Positions 52,855 through 62,495 of a stretch of 64,000 nucleotides of DNA are shown one piece after another; position 1 is the stretch's first letter, and each line of letters opens with the position of its first letter. Position numbers and translations under genes: made by a program. The DNA comes from Viridibacterium sediminicola. GTDB taxonomy: Bacteria > Pseudomonadota > Gammaproteobacteria > Burkholderiales > Rhodocyclaceae. The notes under the pieces are model-generated. The model had not been told where the DNA came from. It made no database searches and saw only the letters and a list, made by a program, of their open reading frames with translations. Location: the NCBI RefSeq assembly GCF_039631295.1, contig NZ_JBDIVE010000008.1:1-64000 (forward strand), in the 5' to 3' direction.

Positions 52855-55800
52855 TTTCTGAGCTGCCTATTCGGCAGTGAAGTAGCAGACCGGCATTTTG
52901 AGCGCGCCGGCTATTTTCTGAGCTGCCTCTTCGGCAGTGAAGCGCTAAAAGTCGAAGCCCCTGTCCTCGCCAAATTTCTGAGCTGCCTATTCGGCAGTGA
53001 AGAGGTGCGGGTTCGCGGCCTCAGCGGCATTGACTTTCTGAGCTGCCTATTCGGCAGTGAAGAACGCAAATACCCCGGCGCCAGCAAGCAATGGTTTCTG
53101 AGCTGCCTATTCGGCAGTAAAGAGGAACCCCCGGCACCCATGTGCGGTGCTCCGTTTCTGAGCTGCCTATTCGGCAGTGAAGCAAACCACCGACACCGGC
53201 CGGTAGCCCGGTGATTTCTGAGCTGCCTATTCGGCAGTGAAGTGCGCGAATGGGTCAGCCTGGGCTACCTACTCTTTCTGAGCTGCCTATTCGGCAGTGA
53301 AGGCGGGTAGGTCAAACGAATCTAATTCGCTTCTTTTCTGAGCTGCCTATTCGGCAGTGAAGCCCGTCGTCGTCGAGTCGCTGATTTGCGCTGCTTTCTG
53401 AGCTGCCTATTCGGCAGTGAAGTACAAGACGCACGAGCGCATTCTCAATGGCAATTTCTGAGCTGCCTATTCGGCAGTGAAGCCATGAAGGAACAGGGCA
53501 GGGTCATTGCTACTTTTCTGAGCTGCCTATTCGGCAGTGAAGACTGCAAAAAGCCAGCAGCTGACAGCTCTGTCTTTCTGAGCTGCCTATTCGGCAGTGA
53601 AGACATCGGCCGCCCTGCAAGAGCTCTCGCAGGATTTCTGAGCTGCCTATTCGGCAGTGAAGTGCCAGCGCTGACGTTCGCAATCGACGTACCAATTTCT
53701 GAGCTGCCTATTCGGCAGTGAAGCAAACGCCCCCACTTGTTGCCCGCCACAACATTTTCTGAGCTGCCTATTCGGCAGTGAAGTACTCGCGCGGCTCGCG
53801 CTTGGGGTTGATGTATTTCTGAGCTGCCTATTCGGCAGTGAAGCTGTGCGCGCCCTAAAACTTTTGCACGTTATATTTCTGAGCTGCCTATTCGGCAGTG
53901 AAGCTCGACAACGTGATTGACGCGCTGCTCGACGTTTTCTGAGCTGCCTATTCGGCAGTGAAGACTTGGCCGATGCGGTATGGCGTCCGGGGAGTTTTCT
54001 GAGCTGCCTATTCGGCAGTGAAGGAGAAGGCCAGCTCGCGCTGTTCATCGCGCGCTTTCTGAGCTGCCTATTCGGCAGTGAAGGTCGGAATGCGCGCTGT
54101 TTTTAATTCTCTGCATTTCTGAGCTGCCTATTCGGCAGTGAAGAGCTACTGGCGTGGTCAGGACTCAGGGATTGTTTTCTGAGCTGCCTATTCGGCAGTG
54201 AAGTCGGCGACGATTTCGGCACGCTTACCCTCGTGTTTCTGAGCTGCCTATTCGGCAGTGAAGGAGTGATAGAGCTTGCCGGCGCGGTCGTAATATTTCT
54301 GAGCTGCCTATTCGGCAGTGAAGCTGATCAATATCGATGCTTCGCGGCTCGATACTTTCTGAGCTGCCTATTCGGCAGTGAAGATGCACGTCGTAAATCC
54401 TCCGGTCCCGCAAAATTTCTGAGCTGCCTATTCGGCAGTGAAGTTAAAAACTAAATTACTGCCGGGGTGCTCTATTTTCTGAGCTGCCTATTCGGCAGTG
54501 AAGCCCCCGGCGCAGTCAATGTCACGTCTCCGCGTTTTCTGAGCTGCCTATTCGGCAGTGAAGAGGGGCGCGACAAACGCACTTGGCCTTGAGATTTTCT
54601 GAGCTGCCTATTCGGCAGTGAAGACGATGACGACCGACGAGATGCCACGCGCTGATTTCTGAGCTGCCTATTCGGCAGTGAAGGTACATTTGTCCCGTAT
54701 GTCACGGGCGTGCTATTTCTGAGCTGCCTATTCGGCAGTGAAGTTGCCCGCCAGATCCGCACCGGCAGCTTCTGCTTTCTGAGCTGCCTATTCGGCAGTG
54801 AAGGCGCCACTATTACAACCGACACCTACCGTAACGGTTTTCTGAGCTGCCTATTCGGCAGTGAAGTGGAGGGCGGTTTGTATGTCGCGTTTTGCTTGCT
54901 TTCTGAGCTGCCTATTCGGCAGTGAAGTCAACAACCAGGGCGTCAAGTCGTCTCGCGGCTTTCTGAGCTGCCTATTCGGCAGTGAAGTCAGAATCAACCG
55001 AGATACCAAAGTTGGGATTTTTCTGAGCTGCCTATTCGGCAGTGAAGTTCCCTCGCTACGCTCGGCTGCCCCTTACTTCTTTCTGAGCTGCCTATTCGGC
55101 AGTGAAGATTGCAGAGTTAGCCGACATGCTCGGCGGAAATTTCTGAGCTGCCTATTCGGCAGTGAAGCGGCGCCGGCTGCACTGCATTGGTCTGCGCGCT
55201 TTCTGAGCTGCCTATTCGGCAGTGAAGCCCGTGCCACGCCGCGTTTCACGTCGCGATTCTTTCTGAGCTGCCTATTCGGCAGTGAAGGGCAGGTATGGGA
55301 CCACCTGCCGTCACCGAGATTTCTGAGCTGCCTATTCGGCAGTGAAGCCGACCATGGCGGCACCGTAGTGAGCGACATCTTTCTGAGCTGCCTATTCGGC
55401 AGTGAAGTGCCACGCGCAAACCGAGCGGCACCGCGATCTTTTCTGAGCTGCCTATTCGGCAGTGAAGGGTTATGTTTTTCCGACGAGGCCACGGACTTTA
55501 TTTCTGAGCTGCCTATTCGGCAGTGAAGTACGGCACAGGTTCTGTAAGCGAAAAGACCTTTTTCTGAGCTGCCTATTCGGCAGTGAAGGCGCAGCTCGCG
55601 GACAAGATGGCGGATCTACATTTCTGAGCTGCCTATTCGGCAGTGAAGGTCATGCAAGGTCTCTCATACTGATGCACAGATTTCTGAGCTGCCTATTCGG
55701 CAGTGAAGATTTGAATTTTGTATTTCTTTTCGACATCAAATTTTCTGAGCTGCCTATTCGGCAGTGAAGGCCCCGGCGACCGCCACCAGGAGCTATGAAC

Positions 55801-56912
55801 ATTTTCTGAGCTGCCTATTCGGCAGTGAAGTCTAGTTACGCTGTACCGCCGCTGCTCACGCCTTTCTGAGCTGCCTATTCGGCAGTGAAGCTTATTCGGC
55901 AAGGCTTTCGAAGAGGTTTTAATTTCTGAGCTGCCTATTCGGCAGTGAAGGTGCTGTTTGCAGATGAGATTGCGGCAGAGGTTTTCTGAGCTGCCTATTC
56001 GGCAGTGAAGTGTCATCGGAATGCAAGTAGCGGCGCTTCTCATTTCTGAGCTGCCTATTCGGCAGTGAAGGAGAGCTGCAATCTCTTTCATGGGATCAGA
56101 GATTTCTGAGCTGCCTATTCGGCAGTGAAGATTGACTGCAACGAAAACCGGCACCCTCAAGTTTTCTGAGCTGCCTATTCGGCAGTGAAGGACACGCCGA
56201 CGTGGATCGGCGCCTACGAGAATTTCTGAGCTGCCTATTCGGCAGTGAAGACTGCAAACAATGCACTGGGCGCTGCGCAGTTTTTCTGAGCTGCCTATTC
56301 GGCAGTGAAGCAGGGGCATGTGCTCGATCAAACGGGCGCGCTTTTCTGAGCTGCCTATTCGGCAGTGAAGGTGGTTGGACCTTGCCTATCTTCCAGATTT
56401 GGTTTTCTGAGCTGCCTATTCGGCAGTGAAGTCGGCGAGCGCTCGCTGAGCGTGGATGACAAGTTTCTGAGCTGCCTATTCGGCAGTGAAGACTGAGCCC
56501 TCCTGCAATTTAAGGCCCGCCACTTTCTGAGCTGCCTATTCGGCAGTGAAGATCGAGGGGCTTGATCGCTTGTCGCGTGACCAGTTTCTGAGCTGCCTAT
56601 TCGGCAGTGAAGTAGCAGAACGTGAGGCGTGTGCAATAACAGGATTTCTGAGCTGCCTATTCGGCAGTGAAGGCGCTGGAGGGGCATTTGTCGCGTGCCG
56701 CGGTTTTCTGAGCTGCCTATTCGGCAGTGAAGCTCTCAGATCTCGACCGAGAGATCAGCAACCTTTTCTGAGCTGCCTATTCGGCAGTGAAGCGTCAAGT
56801 GGCGCTCGAAGTCCGGCACCTTGCTTTCTGAGCTGCCTATTCGGCAGTGAAGCACCGCTGACGACATCAACATGCCCGCGCCAATTTCTGAGCTGCCTAT
56901 TCGGCAGTGAAG
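52855..56912 (-). CRISPR. Type I-F CRISPR array, 68 repeats and 67 spacers
   Basis: The 28-bp repeat on the plus strand is TTTCTGAGCTGCCTATTCGG plus CAGTGAAG. On the transcribed minus strand it starts CTTCACTGCCG and ends GCTCAGAAA, with a 5-bp stem (CTGCC/GGCAG), the form expected for Cas6f processing. I counted 68 repeats. Most spacers are 32 bp; seven are 33 bp (for example 53,663-53,695 and 55,468-55,500) and one is 35 bp (54,804-54,838). Only two variant repeats were seen, at 52,915-52,942 (CCTCT for CCTAT) and 53,095-53,122 (CAGTAAAG), both at the left end. Leader and cas genes are at the right, so new spacers enter near 56.9 kb and the left end is oldest. The repeat differs from the Pseudomonas/E. 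coli I-F repeat at only a few positions. No exact spacer duplicates were noticed. Confidence 0.99.
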
Positions 56913-57039
56913 TACAAGTCTTTCTCCGCCAAGCCCGGCCTGCTGTGCTTGGCGGTGAAATTATCCGCTAAAACCCAATTTTCAGACCCCGTGCAAGTCC
57001 TTGTTTTGCAAGGGCTTGCATGGGGGCTTCAGAAAAGGG
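56913..57039 (-). promoter_or_regulatory. CRISPR leader
   Basis: These 127 bp lie between the last repeat and the cas6f stop, on the side opposite the degenerate repeats. An imperfect inverted repeat (CCCCGTGCAAG at 56,987-56,997, CTTGCATGGGG at 57,015-57,025) encloses a CCTTG-TTTTG-CAAGG stem. Similar CTTG/CAAG hairpins occur in I-F leaders I remember. A-rich tracts lie near 56,970-56,982. The segment should hold the array promoter and the integration site for Cas1-Cas2/3; no exact promoter is assigned. Confidence 0.75.
56921..56960. repeat. Repeat-mimicking hairpin in the leader
   Basis: The element begins TTTCT and ends GTGAAA, like the CRISPR repeat, but its stem is 9 bp (CCGCCAAGC 56,926-56,934 with GCTTGGCGG 56,947-56,955) around a 12-nt loop. 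Only 8 bp separate it from the last repeat. It is not a normal repeat unit (40 bp, different stem). Confidence 0.65.
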
Positions 57040-57603
57040 TCAAAACCAGGGGATGGTGGCGGTGTTGCTTAGGCCGTAGGCGTTGAAGCTGCCGGGAACG
57101 GGGTCGGCCTGGCTGGGCAGGTGCTCGATGAACAGGCGGAAGTTCTGTCCGCTGCTTTGGCTGCGCAGCGTGAGCCAGGGCAGGTCGAGGCGTTGTTCGA
57201 CGCGGTCGGGGACGCGCTCGCGTGCTTCCTGCTCCGTCCAGCCGTGACGCTTGATCTGGCGGCGGCGGATGCGCTCGGCGTTGCTATGCACTTGCACACG
57301 CCGCACGACGCGGTGCTTGGCGCCTGCGGGCACGGGGAGCACGTCGGCGGGCTGCACGTGGTCGGCCATGCCGCTGAGCCAGTTGGCCTGCATCAATTGC
57401 TGCAGACGCGGCCGGCTGCCGTGCAGGCGCAGGGTGTTGCCCAGGCCAGCGCCTTTGGCATTGTGCTGCGGGAAGCTCACGCCGATGTCTTCCGCCTTGA
57501 GGGCGACGAGTGCGCGGTGCAGCTTGGCGGCGAGCGCGTTGAGCAGTTGCGGCACCGGGAACTCCGGGTCGGGCCTTAGCCGTAGATCGATGTAGTGGTC
57601 CAT
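57040..57603 (-). CDS. cas6f: Cas6f (Csy4) crRNA-processing endoribonuclease
   Basis: The 187-residue protein, the usual Csy4 length, starts at ATG 57603 (MDHYIDLRLRPDPEFPVPQL). It cuts the pre-crRNA at the base of each repeat hairpin and stays bound to the 3' end of the crRNA. Visible features are the candidate catalytic His in KLHRALVALKAEDIGVSFPQ (near residue 29), an Arg-rich helix (SNAERIRRRQIKRHGWTEQE) that would contact the RNA major groove, and the C-terminal GSFNAYGLSNTATIPWF with the conserved Tyr-Gly-Leu-Ser turn. One base separates it from the csy3 stop. The array leader follows directly. Confidence 0.97.
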   Translation of the reverse strand: MDHYIDLRLRPDPEFPVPQLLNALAAKLHRALVALKAEDIGVSFPQHNAKGAGLGNTLRLHGSRPRLQQLMQANWLSGMADHVQPADVLPVPAGAKHRVVRRVQVHSNAERIRRRQIKRHGWTEQEARERVPDRVEQRLDLPWLTLRSQSSGQNFRLFIEHLPSQADPVPGSFNAYGLSNTATIPWF

Positions 57604-57604
57604 C

Positions 57605-58630
57605 TCAATTGGCCTCACCGAACACGCCGCCCCGGATCAGCACAGCGATGACGAAGTGCTGGTCGTCCGGATTGGCCGGTGCTTTGCCCTTGAGCACCCA
57701 GTTGTCGAGCAGGTTGTAGAAATCGACTTTGTCCTTGGGCTGGCGGTAGGCCTTGCCCTGGGTGGTCACCGATCCATACGGTTCGACAGCGATGGGGCCG
57801 AGTGCTTCGGCGCCGGGATACCAGGTGTCGATGCTACGAAGGGCGTTGCCGATTTTCTGCGAGTGGATGCCGGCGACCTTGTTCACGTGGTAGAGCGTCT
57901 TGCTCTTGTCGCCCCGGCCACGGTCGAGAATCAGCTCCTGCGAGGGGAAGACTTCCTGCCCGGCGCCCAAGCGTACGAAAGCCGTCACCTCCAGCAGCAC
58001 ATGGGCATCCCCCGCAAGCCCGCTGGCGATCAGCGCGGCAAGTTCATCCAGCGCTGTGCTCCCGGCCGCGAAGTCGCGCAAAGACAAGGCCAGCGCATCG
58101 AAAGTCCAGCTCTGCGCGGCTTGCCCGTTTTGCAGGCGGCGGATCTGCACTTCCACCTGCTCGGCGCCGATGCGGTTGCGCCACAGGAAGCGGCCATTGG
58201 CGAGGTTGGTGGCATAGCGGCGGGCGAGTTCACTGAAGCGATGCTGCTGCACATAGCCCGCGACAGTGGCCTGCAAGGCTTTCTGGTAATCAGCGTCGTT
58301 GCAGGCCGAAGGCTTGCCGGTGCCGGCGAGCACGCGCAGGGTGAAGCGCACGCGCAGAGTGTCGGCCTCGGCCGGGAGGGCGGCGACGTCGACTTTTTGC
58401 AGGTTGGGGTTTTCGATGGCGGCATCGAGTTTGGCAGGGTCCTGATCCTTGGTTTTGAGGCGGTTGGAAATCGTGCCGCGCACGGACTTCTCGTTGATGG
58501 CGACGGCTTGCCAGCTGGCGGCTTCGCCACGTTCGGCCCATTTACCGGCGTGGAACAGCGCATCGGAAGGATCGAGCTTGCGTTCAAAGGCGAGTACGGA
58601 AGCGGTCTTGAGGGTGATGGTTTCAGCCAT
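57605..58630 (-). CDS. csy3: Csy3 (Cas7f) backbone subunit
   Basis: The 341-residue protein starts at ATG 58630 (MAETITLKTASVLAFERKLD) after an AGGAG site 8 bp away; the in-frame ATG 7 codons upstream is less likely. Six Csy3 copies form the backbone that coats the spacer part of the crRNA in the Csy complex. Conserved segments are LDPSDALFHAGKWAERG, GTISNRLKTKDQDPAKLDA, ANGRFLWRNRIGAEQVEVQI, HVLLEVTAFVRLGAGQEVFP and QKIGNALRSIDTWYP. Confidence 0.97.
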   Translation of the reverse strand: MAETITLKTASVLAFERKLDPSDALFHAGKWAERGEAASWQAVAINEKSVRGTISNRLKTKDQDPAKLDAAIENPNLQKVDVAALPAEADTLRVRFTLRVLAGTGKPSACNDADYQKALQATVAGYVQQHRFSELARRYATNLANGRFLWRNRIGAEQVEVQIRRLQNGQAAQSWTFDALALSLRDFAAGSTALDELAALIASGLAGDAHVLLEVTAFVRLGAGQEVFPSQELILDRGRGDKSKTLYHVNKVAGIHSQKIGNALRSIDTWYPGAEALGPIAVEPYGSVTTQGKAYRQPKDKVDFYNLLDNWVLKGKAPANPDDQHFVIAVLIRGGVFGEAN

Positions 58631-58656
58631 GATGGATGCTCCTGGATTCAATTCGT

Positions 58657-59670
58657 TTAAACGGATTCGGATAGCGTTTCGGTCGCGGGTTTGAGCCCGG
58701 CGGCATAGTCGTTGCGCACGCGGTAGAGGCCGGCTTCAGCGTCGGAGTCGGCGTACCAGAGGAGTTGCTGCGGCGATTGCAGACGGTGTGGCGCCAGCCA
58801 TTCGCCAATCGAGTAGAGGCTTTCGACGAAGCGGAAAGGTGTCGTCGCATCGCGGGCGTTGGCGACGGTTCCTGCTGGATGCAGGTCGGAGAGCGCGCCA
58901 TAGCCCACCGGAATCGGCACCAGCCAGCCCTCGCGGTCGTTTTGCCAGACGATCTCGCGCTTTTTCACTTCGCCGGTGTCCGGGTCTAGTGTTTCTTTGA
59001 CGTCGGATCGCCAGTTGAAACGCGCGAGGTCCAGCCAGGCATCCAGCGCGGTGGCAGTCGCTTGCGTGCTGCGCAGCGTGCTCAGGCGGCGGGCGAGCAG
59101 ATCGTCGCGGCTGACCAAGGCAAAGCCGGGCAGCCAGCGGCGACGCAGTTGGCGGAACTGCTTGGCCGCATCGTCCGGCTTTTCATCGAAAACCTGGATT
59201 TTCGGCTGGAAGCGCCAGCCACTCTGGCGTGGCAAGACGCTGCCACCCGCCACACGCATCTGCGCCAAGGTGTCGGCCAGGGCGACTGCGCAGGCTTGGC
59301 GTGCCTCATCCGATTCCGCGATGATGCCGCCACGAATGCCGAACACCAGGGTCAGCTCCAGGTGGATGCGACCTTCCTCGACGATGGCGGCGGTGCTGCC
59401 ATCTTTGCCCACCGGATTGCGCGTGAGGCGAAAGGCACGGGTGAAGCCACCTTCGGTGGTCTGCTCCTCGTGGCTGTGGCAGATCACGCCCAGGCCATCG
59501 AACACAAGCGGCCACGCGCCGGCCAGCTTGCGCTCCAGTGCCCACATCAGCCCCAGAAAGGCACTCATCGCCGGGAAACCATGCGTCAGCGGGCTGGAGA
59601 TGGCATTGGCGTTCTGGATGCGCAGATGCGGCAGGATCAGCAGCGCATCCACTTTGGTTTGAGCGCTCAT
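58657..59670 (-). CDS. csy2: Csy2 (Cas5f) subunit
   Basis: The 337-residue protein (MSAQTKVDALLILPHLRIQN) forms with Csy1 the tail that holds the crRNA 5' handle and helps PAM recognition. Family segments are NANAISSPLTHGFPAMSAFL, GLMWALERKLAGAWPLVFDG, GGSVLPRQSGWRFQPKIQVF, REGWLVPIPVGYGALSDLHP and FVESLYSIGEWLAPHRLQS. The ATG overlaps the csy1 stop (ATGA), and csy3 starts 26 bp after its stop. Confidence 0.97.
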   Translation of the reverse strand: MSAQTKVDALLILPHLRIQNANAISSPLTHGFPAMSAFLGLMWALERKLAGAWPLVFDGLGVICHSHEEQTTEGGFTRAFRLTRNPVGKDGSTAAIVEEGRIHLELTLVFGIRGGIIAESDEARQACAVALADTLAQMRVAGGSVLPRQSGWRFQPKIQVFDEKPDDAAKQFRQLRRRWLPGFALVSRDDLLARRLSTLRSTQATATALDAWLDLARFNWRSDVKETLDPDTGEVKKREIVWQNDREGWLVPIPVGYGALSDLHPAGTVANARDATTPFRFVESLYSIGEWLAPHRLQSPQQLLWYADSDAEAGLYRVRNDYAAGLKPATETLSESV

Positions 59671-61112
59671 GTGCCCTCCCGCGTCGGAATGTAAGTGGGC
59701 GCATCAACGTCATGACGCAGCGTATGCAAGCGACCGGCCCAGGTGGCACGGCGTGCTTTGGGGTCTTCAGGCGGCTCATCAAGCAGTAGCTCTTTGACCC
59801 ATTCACGCGCTTCGATTTCGCCGAGTGGCAGACGCTTGTCGAGCTGGTTATTGAGCCAGTTGCCAAAGCGCTTGCCGATTTGAGCAGGCCAATCCATCCA
59901 TTCCCAATCTGAACGGAAAACTGCGTCCTTTTCCGTGCGGTGTGGGTCCAGCCAAAGCTGCTCCTCGCGGACCAGCTCGCAATCCTCGTCCAGCGTCCAG
60001 CCTTGCGGTAGCGCCTGCTGCAGTTCGGCAGCAAAGCTCACCAGCTCGTCGAGCAGTGCGTCGATGAAAGCATCGCGCTGATTGCGTGTCTCCATCGTGG
60101 GCGGTGGATCGCTTTCGAGAAAGCTAAGCAGCTCGCGGACGGTCTTGCGCACCGATGGACTGCGCCCGAAACGCGGAAAGACCGAATCCGTGCTCAAGGG
60201 GGCGAGGATGCCGCGCGACTTCCACTGTGGCGGCAGCGAGCCCAGCAGGTAGTTGTTGCCGCCGCGTTCGCTGTTGAGCTGGCTGATGTTCTGCGGTTTG
60301 GTGCCGCCCAGCTTTTGCACCGCGAGCGAGGGGTATTCCGCGTAGCCCTGCGGGTGCTCGACATTGTCGCGCCGGGCTTGGCGCGCGGCCTTGGCAGCGT
60401 CTCCGAAGCGGTCCTCGTTGAGCGTCTGGAATACCCGGTGCGCCAAAGCACTGGCATACAGCGGCGCCAGCAGGTGGTAGTGGGTATCGTCGAGTGGATC
60501 GCCGCCGCTCAGCCAGTACAGCTGCTTGGCCAGGGTGTGGCTTGAAAGCTTGCTTCTCGGTTTGGAAAGTGCTGCAAAGCTTGCTGCCCACGCATGGGCT
60601 ATTTCTGGGTCATCGTTCAGGGCTGCAATCGCGTCCGGGTCGCCATCTCGGAACCACTCCAGCAATGTACGTCCTTCAAATTCCTGTTTTAGCAGCTTGT
60701 AGTGTCCAAGGGCTGCCGCATCTCCGGTTACGTCGTCAGCAAAACCCGTACTCGCCAAGCAATGACTTCCGACCTCTTGATGCTGAATTAATGTCGTTGG
60801 ATTGACGTACAGGTTGGTTGCTTGTTTGATCTTGATGTCAGGATGCGTTCCCTTCAGGGGATGAGTGACTAACTGAATGTCTTGAAGCTTTACGGTTGCC
60901 TCGGCTAGTCTGGTACTGCGTTCGTACTGTGCTGCTAGTGCCGTGTATTTCGGATCGTCATCCGGCAGCTTGTCGCGCTTGGCATCGAGGCTTTTTTGGA
61001 AGAAAGCTTCGATGAGGGCGCGGAAGGCTGTACGGCGTGCTTGTGATGGATCGTTCAAGTCATGCCCTCCCAGGTCAGTTGATTGGCGGACTTTCTGGAT
61101 GGCATGCGCCAT
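59667..61112 (-). CDS. csy1: Csy1 (Cas8f) large subunit
   Basis: The 481-residue protein is longer than the roughly 430-residue Pseudomonas protein. It recognises the PAM as part of the Csy surveillance complex. Family features are the N-terminal helix FRALIEAFFQKSLDAKRDKL, HPDIKIKQATNLYVNPTTLI, VGSHCLASTGFADDVTGDAA, AVQKLGGTKPQNISQLNSER, GGNNYLLGSLPPQWKSRGIL and the C-terminal helical bundle ending near REWVKELLLDEPPED. The start at ATG 61112 has only a weak ribosome site, so it is provisional. Unlike typical I-F loci, csy1 does not follow cas3 directly: hipBA lies between, and 99 bp separate hipA from csy1. Confidence 0.96.
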   Translation of the reverse strand: MAHAIQKVRQSTDLGGHDLNDPSQARRTAFRALIEAFFQKSLDAKRDKLPDDDPKYTALAAQYERSTRLAEATVKLQDIQLVTHPLKGTHPDIKIKQATNLYVNPTTLIQHQEVGSHCLASTGFADDVTGDAAALGHYKLLKQEFEGRTLLEWFRDGDPDAIAALNDDPEIAHAWAASFAALSKPRSKLSSHTLAKQLYWLSGGDPLDDTHYHLLAPLYASALAHRVFQTLNEDRFGDAAKAARQARRDNVEHPQGYAEYPSLAVQKLGGTKPQNISQLNSERGGNNYLLGSLPPQWKSRGILAPLSTDSVFPRFGRSPSVRKTVRELLSFLESDPPPTMETRNQRDAFIDALLDELVSFAAELQQALPQGWTLDEDCELVREEQLWLDPHRTEKDAVFRSDWEWMDWPAQIGKRFGNWLNNQLDKRLPLGEIEAREWVKELLLDEPPEDPKARRATWAGRLHTLRHDVDAPTYIPTREGT

Positions 61113-61187
61113 CCAGCTGGGATACTGACATGGCGAGAGCGACCGATGTTTGCGGGGGCTCGGGCCTACCTATTTAAAGGAGTATGC

Positions 61188-61203
61188 ATGCCCTTCTGGG
61201 CAT
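61188..61203 (-). other. Small perfect hairpin between hipA and csy1
   Basis: ATGCCC and GGGCAT pair around a tetraloop 9 bp after the hipA stop. There is no T-run beyond a CTTTAAAT tract, so it may be a weak terminator for hipBA or an insulator ahead of a csy promoter. No promoter was firmly recognised in the 99-bp gap. Confidence 0.35.
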
Positions 61204-61211
61204 AAAGACTT

Positions 61212-62495
61212 TCAAAGTGCTTCGAGCCCCAACTCCCTCGGATGCCTGAACGCGCTGGCCACGCGGTCAATCTCTTCGCCTGGCACGCCGAGTTCTTCGA
61301 AGCGCTGTTTCCATTCGCGCACCACAGCCGCGATGTGCTGCATGATCCCGCTTGCCTGTGGCCGGGTGAGGGCGAATACGCCGTGCTGGCTCATGGCGTT
61401 GGGCAGGGTGGCAAGGCGTCCTTGCTTGCCGACGCCCAGATGCAGATGGCGCTCCTGGGCGAGGCTGGGCGTGGGGAGCACGTCGTAGAGCGGCGAGAGA
61501 CGCAGGCCGCCGATGCTGGGGTCGAACAGGAAGCCGTGGTTGCGCAGGTGGTCGTCGTTGTTATGGACGAGGATGTTGAACACCATGCGCGCAAAGAGCT
61601 GGTGCTGGTCGGCGCGGATCGCCGCTGCCGCGCCGTGGGTGGCGATGGCGTGCGAGAGATCCGCATAGCTCATGTGCGGCGAATCGGCCTCGTGGCAGGC
61701 CAAGAGCGTCAGCGCGGAGAGAAAGTGGCGGCGCGCGTAGCCGCCGGGCAGGCGCTCGCGGTCAAAGCGCTCGATGAGCAGCACCGGTCGCGCACCCAGC
61801 CATTCGAGGCGCAGCGCGGGCACCTGCAGGCCGGCGGCGCGGGCGAGTTCGAGCGTGGCGTACTCGATCAGCGGAATGTTGAACGGATCATTGGGCAAGG
61901 CGAACTTGGCCAGCCACTGGCGGTCATCGGCCTCGACCACGGCCTTGGGGCGTGCGCCCCCCATACTGCTGCCGGCATCGAAAATGCCGGCCAGCCGTGC
62001 TGGTATCTGGTCGCCGATGTCGATGCGTTCAGCCGCTTCCTGCAGATAGGCCAGATCCAGCACCTGGGCCAGCGGGCTGTTGCTGGCCGGCGAATCGGGC
62101 GCGGCGCGGAAATCCAGCGCGCCGCTGCGATTGCTGCCGGCGTGACGCAGGTATTCCGATTCAGGCAGCGGGCCGCTTTTCTGCAGTTTGTTTTCGATGA
62201 CGCGGCGGCCCCAGCGGTCGGGTGCTGCGTCGCGGATCACGCCGAATTCCTTGAGCGCGCCATGGCGGCCTGTCGGCGGCGTGCGCGGCACATCGATGCC
62301 GGGGCCTGGTAAAGCCAGGCTGAGTGGATCGAGGGCGAGGCGGTTGCGGCGCTCGGCATAGCGGCGGCCGTAGCGAAAATGCGATTGCACGGTGTCGGCC
62401 GCTTGCTCCAGCAGTTCGAGCAGGCCGGCGGGAGTGGCTTCAAGCTGATCAGGCAAGTGGATGAAGACCGCAAACTCCGTGAGTCTAGAAGTCAT
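61212..62495 (-). CDS. hipA: HipA-family serine/threonine kinase toxin
   Basis: The protein has 427 residues from ATG 62495 (MTSRLTEFAVFIHLPDQ). HipA kinases phosphorylate a target such as a tRNA synthetase and arrest growth. Motifs: the Gly-rich GSSMGGARPKAVV (175-187) of the HipA nucleotide site, a candidate lysine in WLAKFALPND, the catalytic-loop HNNDDHLRNHGFLFD (311-325) and the metal-binding-like LSPLYDVLPT. All key residues look intact. It overlaps hipB by 11 bp. It lies between cas3 and csy1 in the same direction, so it may be transcribed both from its own promoter and with the cas operon. Confidence 0.94.
   Translation of the reverse strand: MTSRLTEFAVFIHLPDQLEATPAGLLELLEQAADTVQSHFRYGRRYAERRNRLALDPLSLALPGPGIDVPRTPPTGRHGALKEFGVIRDAAPDRWGRRVIENKLQKSGPLPESEYLRHAGSNRSGALDFRAAPDSPASNSPLAQVLDLAYLQEAAERIDIGDQIPARLAGIFDAGSSMGGARPKAVVEADDRQWLAKFALPNDPFNIPLIEYATLELARAAGLQVPALRLEWLGARPVLLIERFDRERLPGGYARRHFLSALTLLACHEADSPHMSYADLSHAIATHGAAAAIRADQHQLFARMVFNILVHNNDDHLRNHGFLFDPSIGGLRLSPLYDVLPTPSLAQERHLHLGVGKQGRLATLPNAMSQHGVFALTRPQASGIMQHIAAVVREWKQRFEELGVPGEEIDRVASAFRHPRELGLEAL

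Noticed and set aside
54504..54535. Self-targeting of host vgrG by the array
   Set aside because: About nine mismatches out of 29 compared bases, spread along the spacer, make interference very unlikely.
56921..56960. Counting the leader hairpin as a 69th CRISPR repeat
   Set aside because: The unit is 40 bp, with a different 9-bp stem and an 8-bp gap to the last repeat. Only the ends match, so it is reported as a separate element.
52789..56971. Repetitive open frames (FLSCLFGSE or SLPNRQLRK repeats)
   Set aside because: These are translations of the CRISPR repeat in different frames, because the 60-bp period keeps the frame. Not protein genes.
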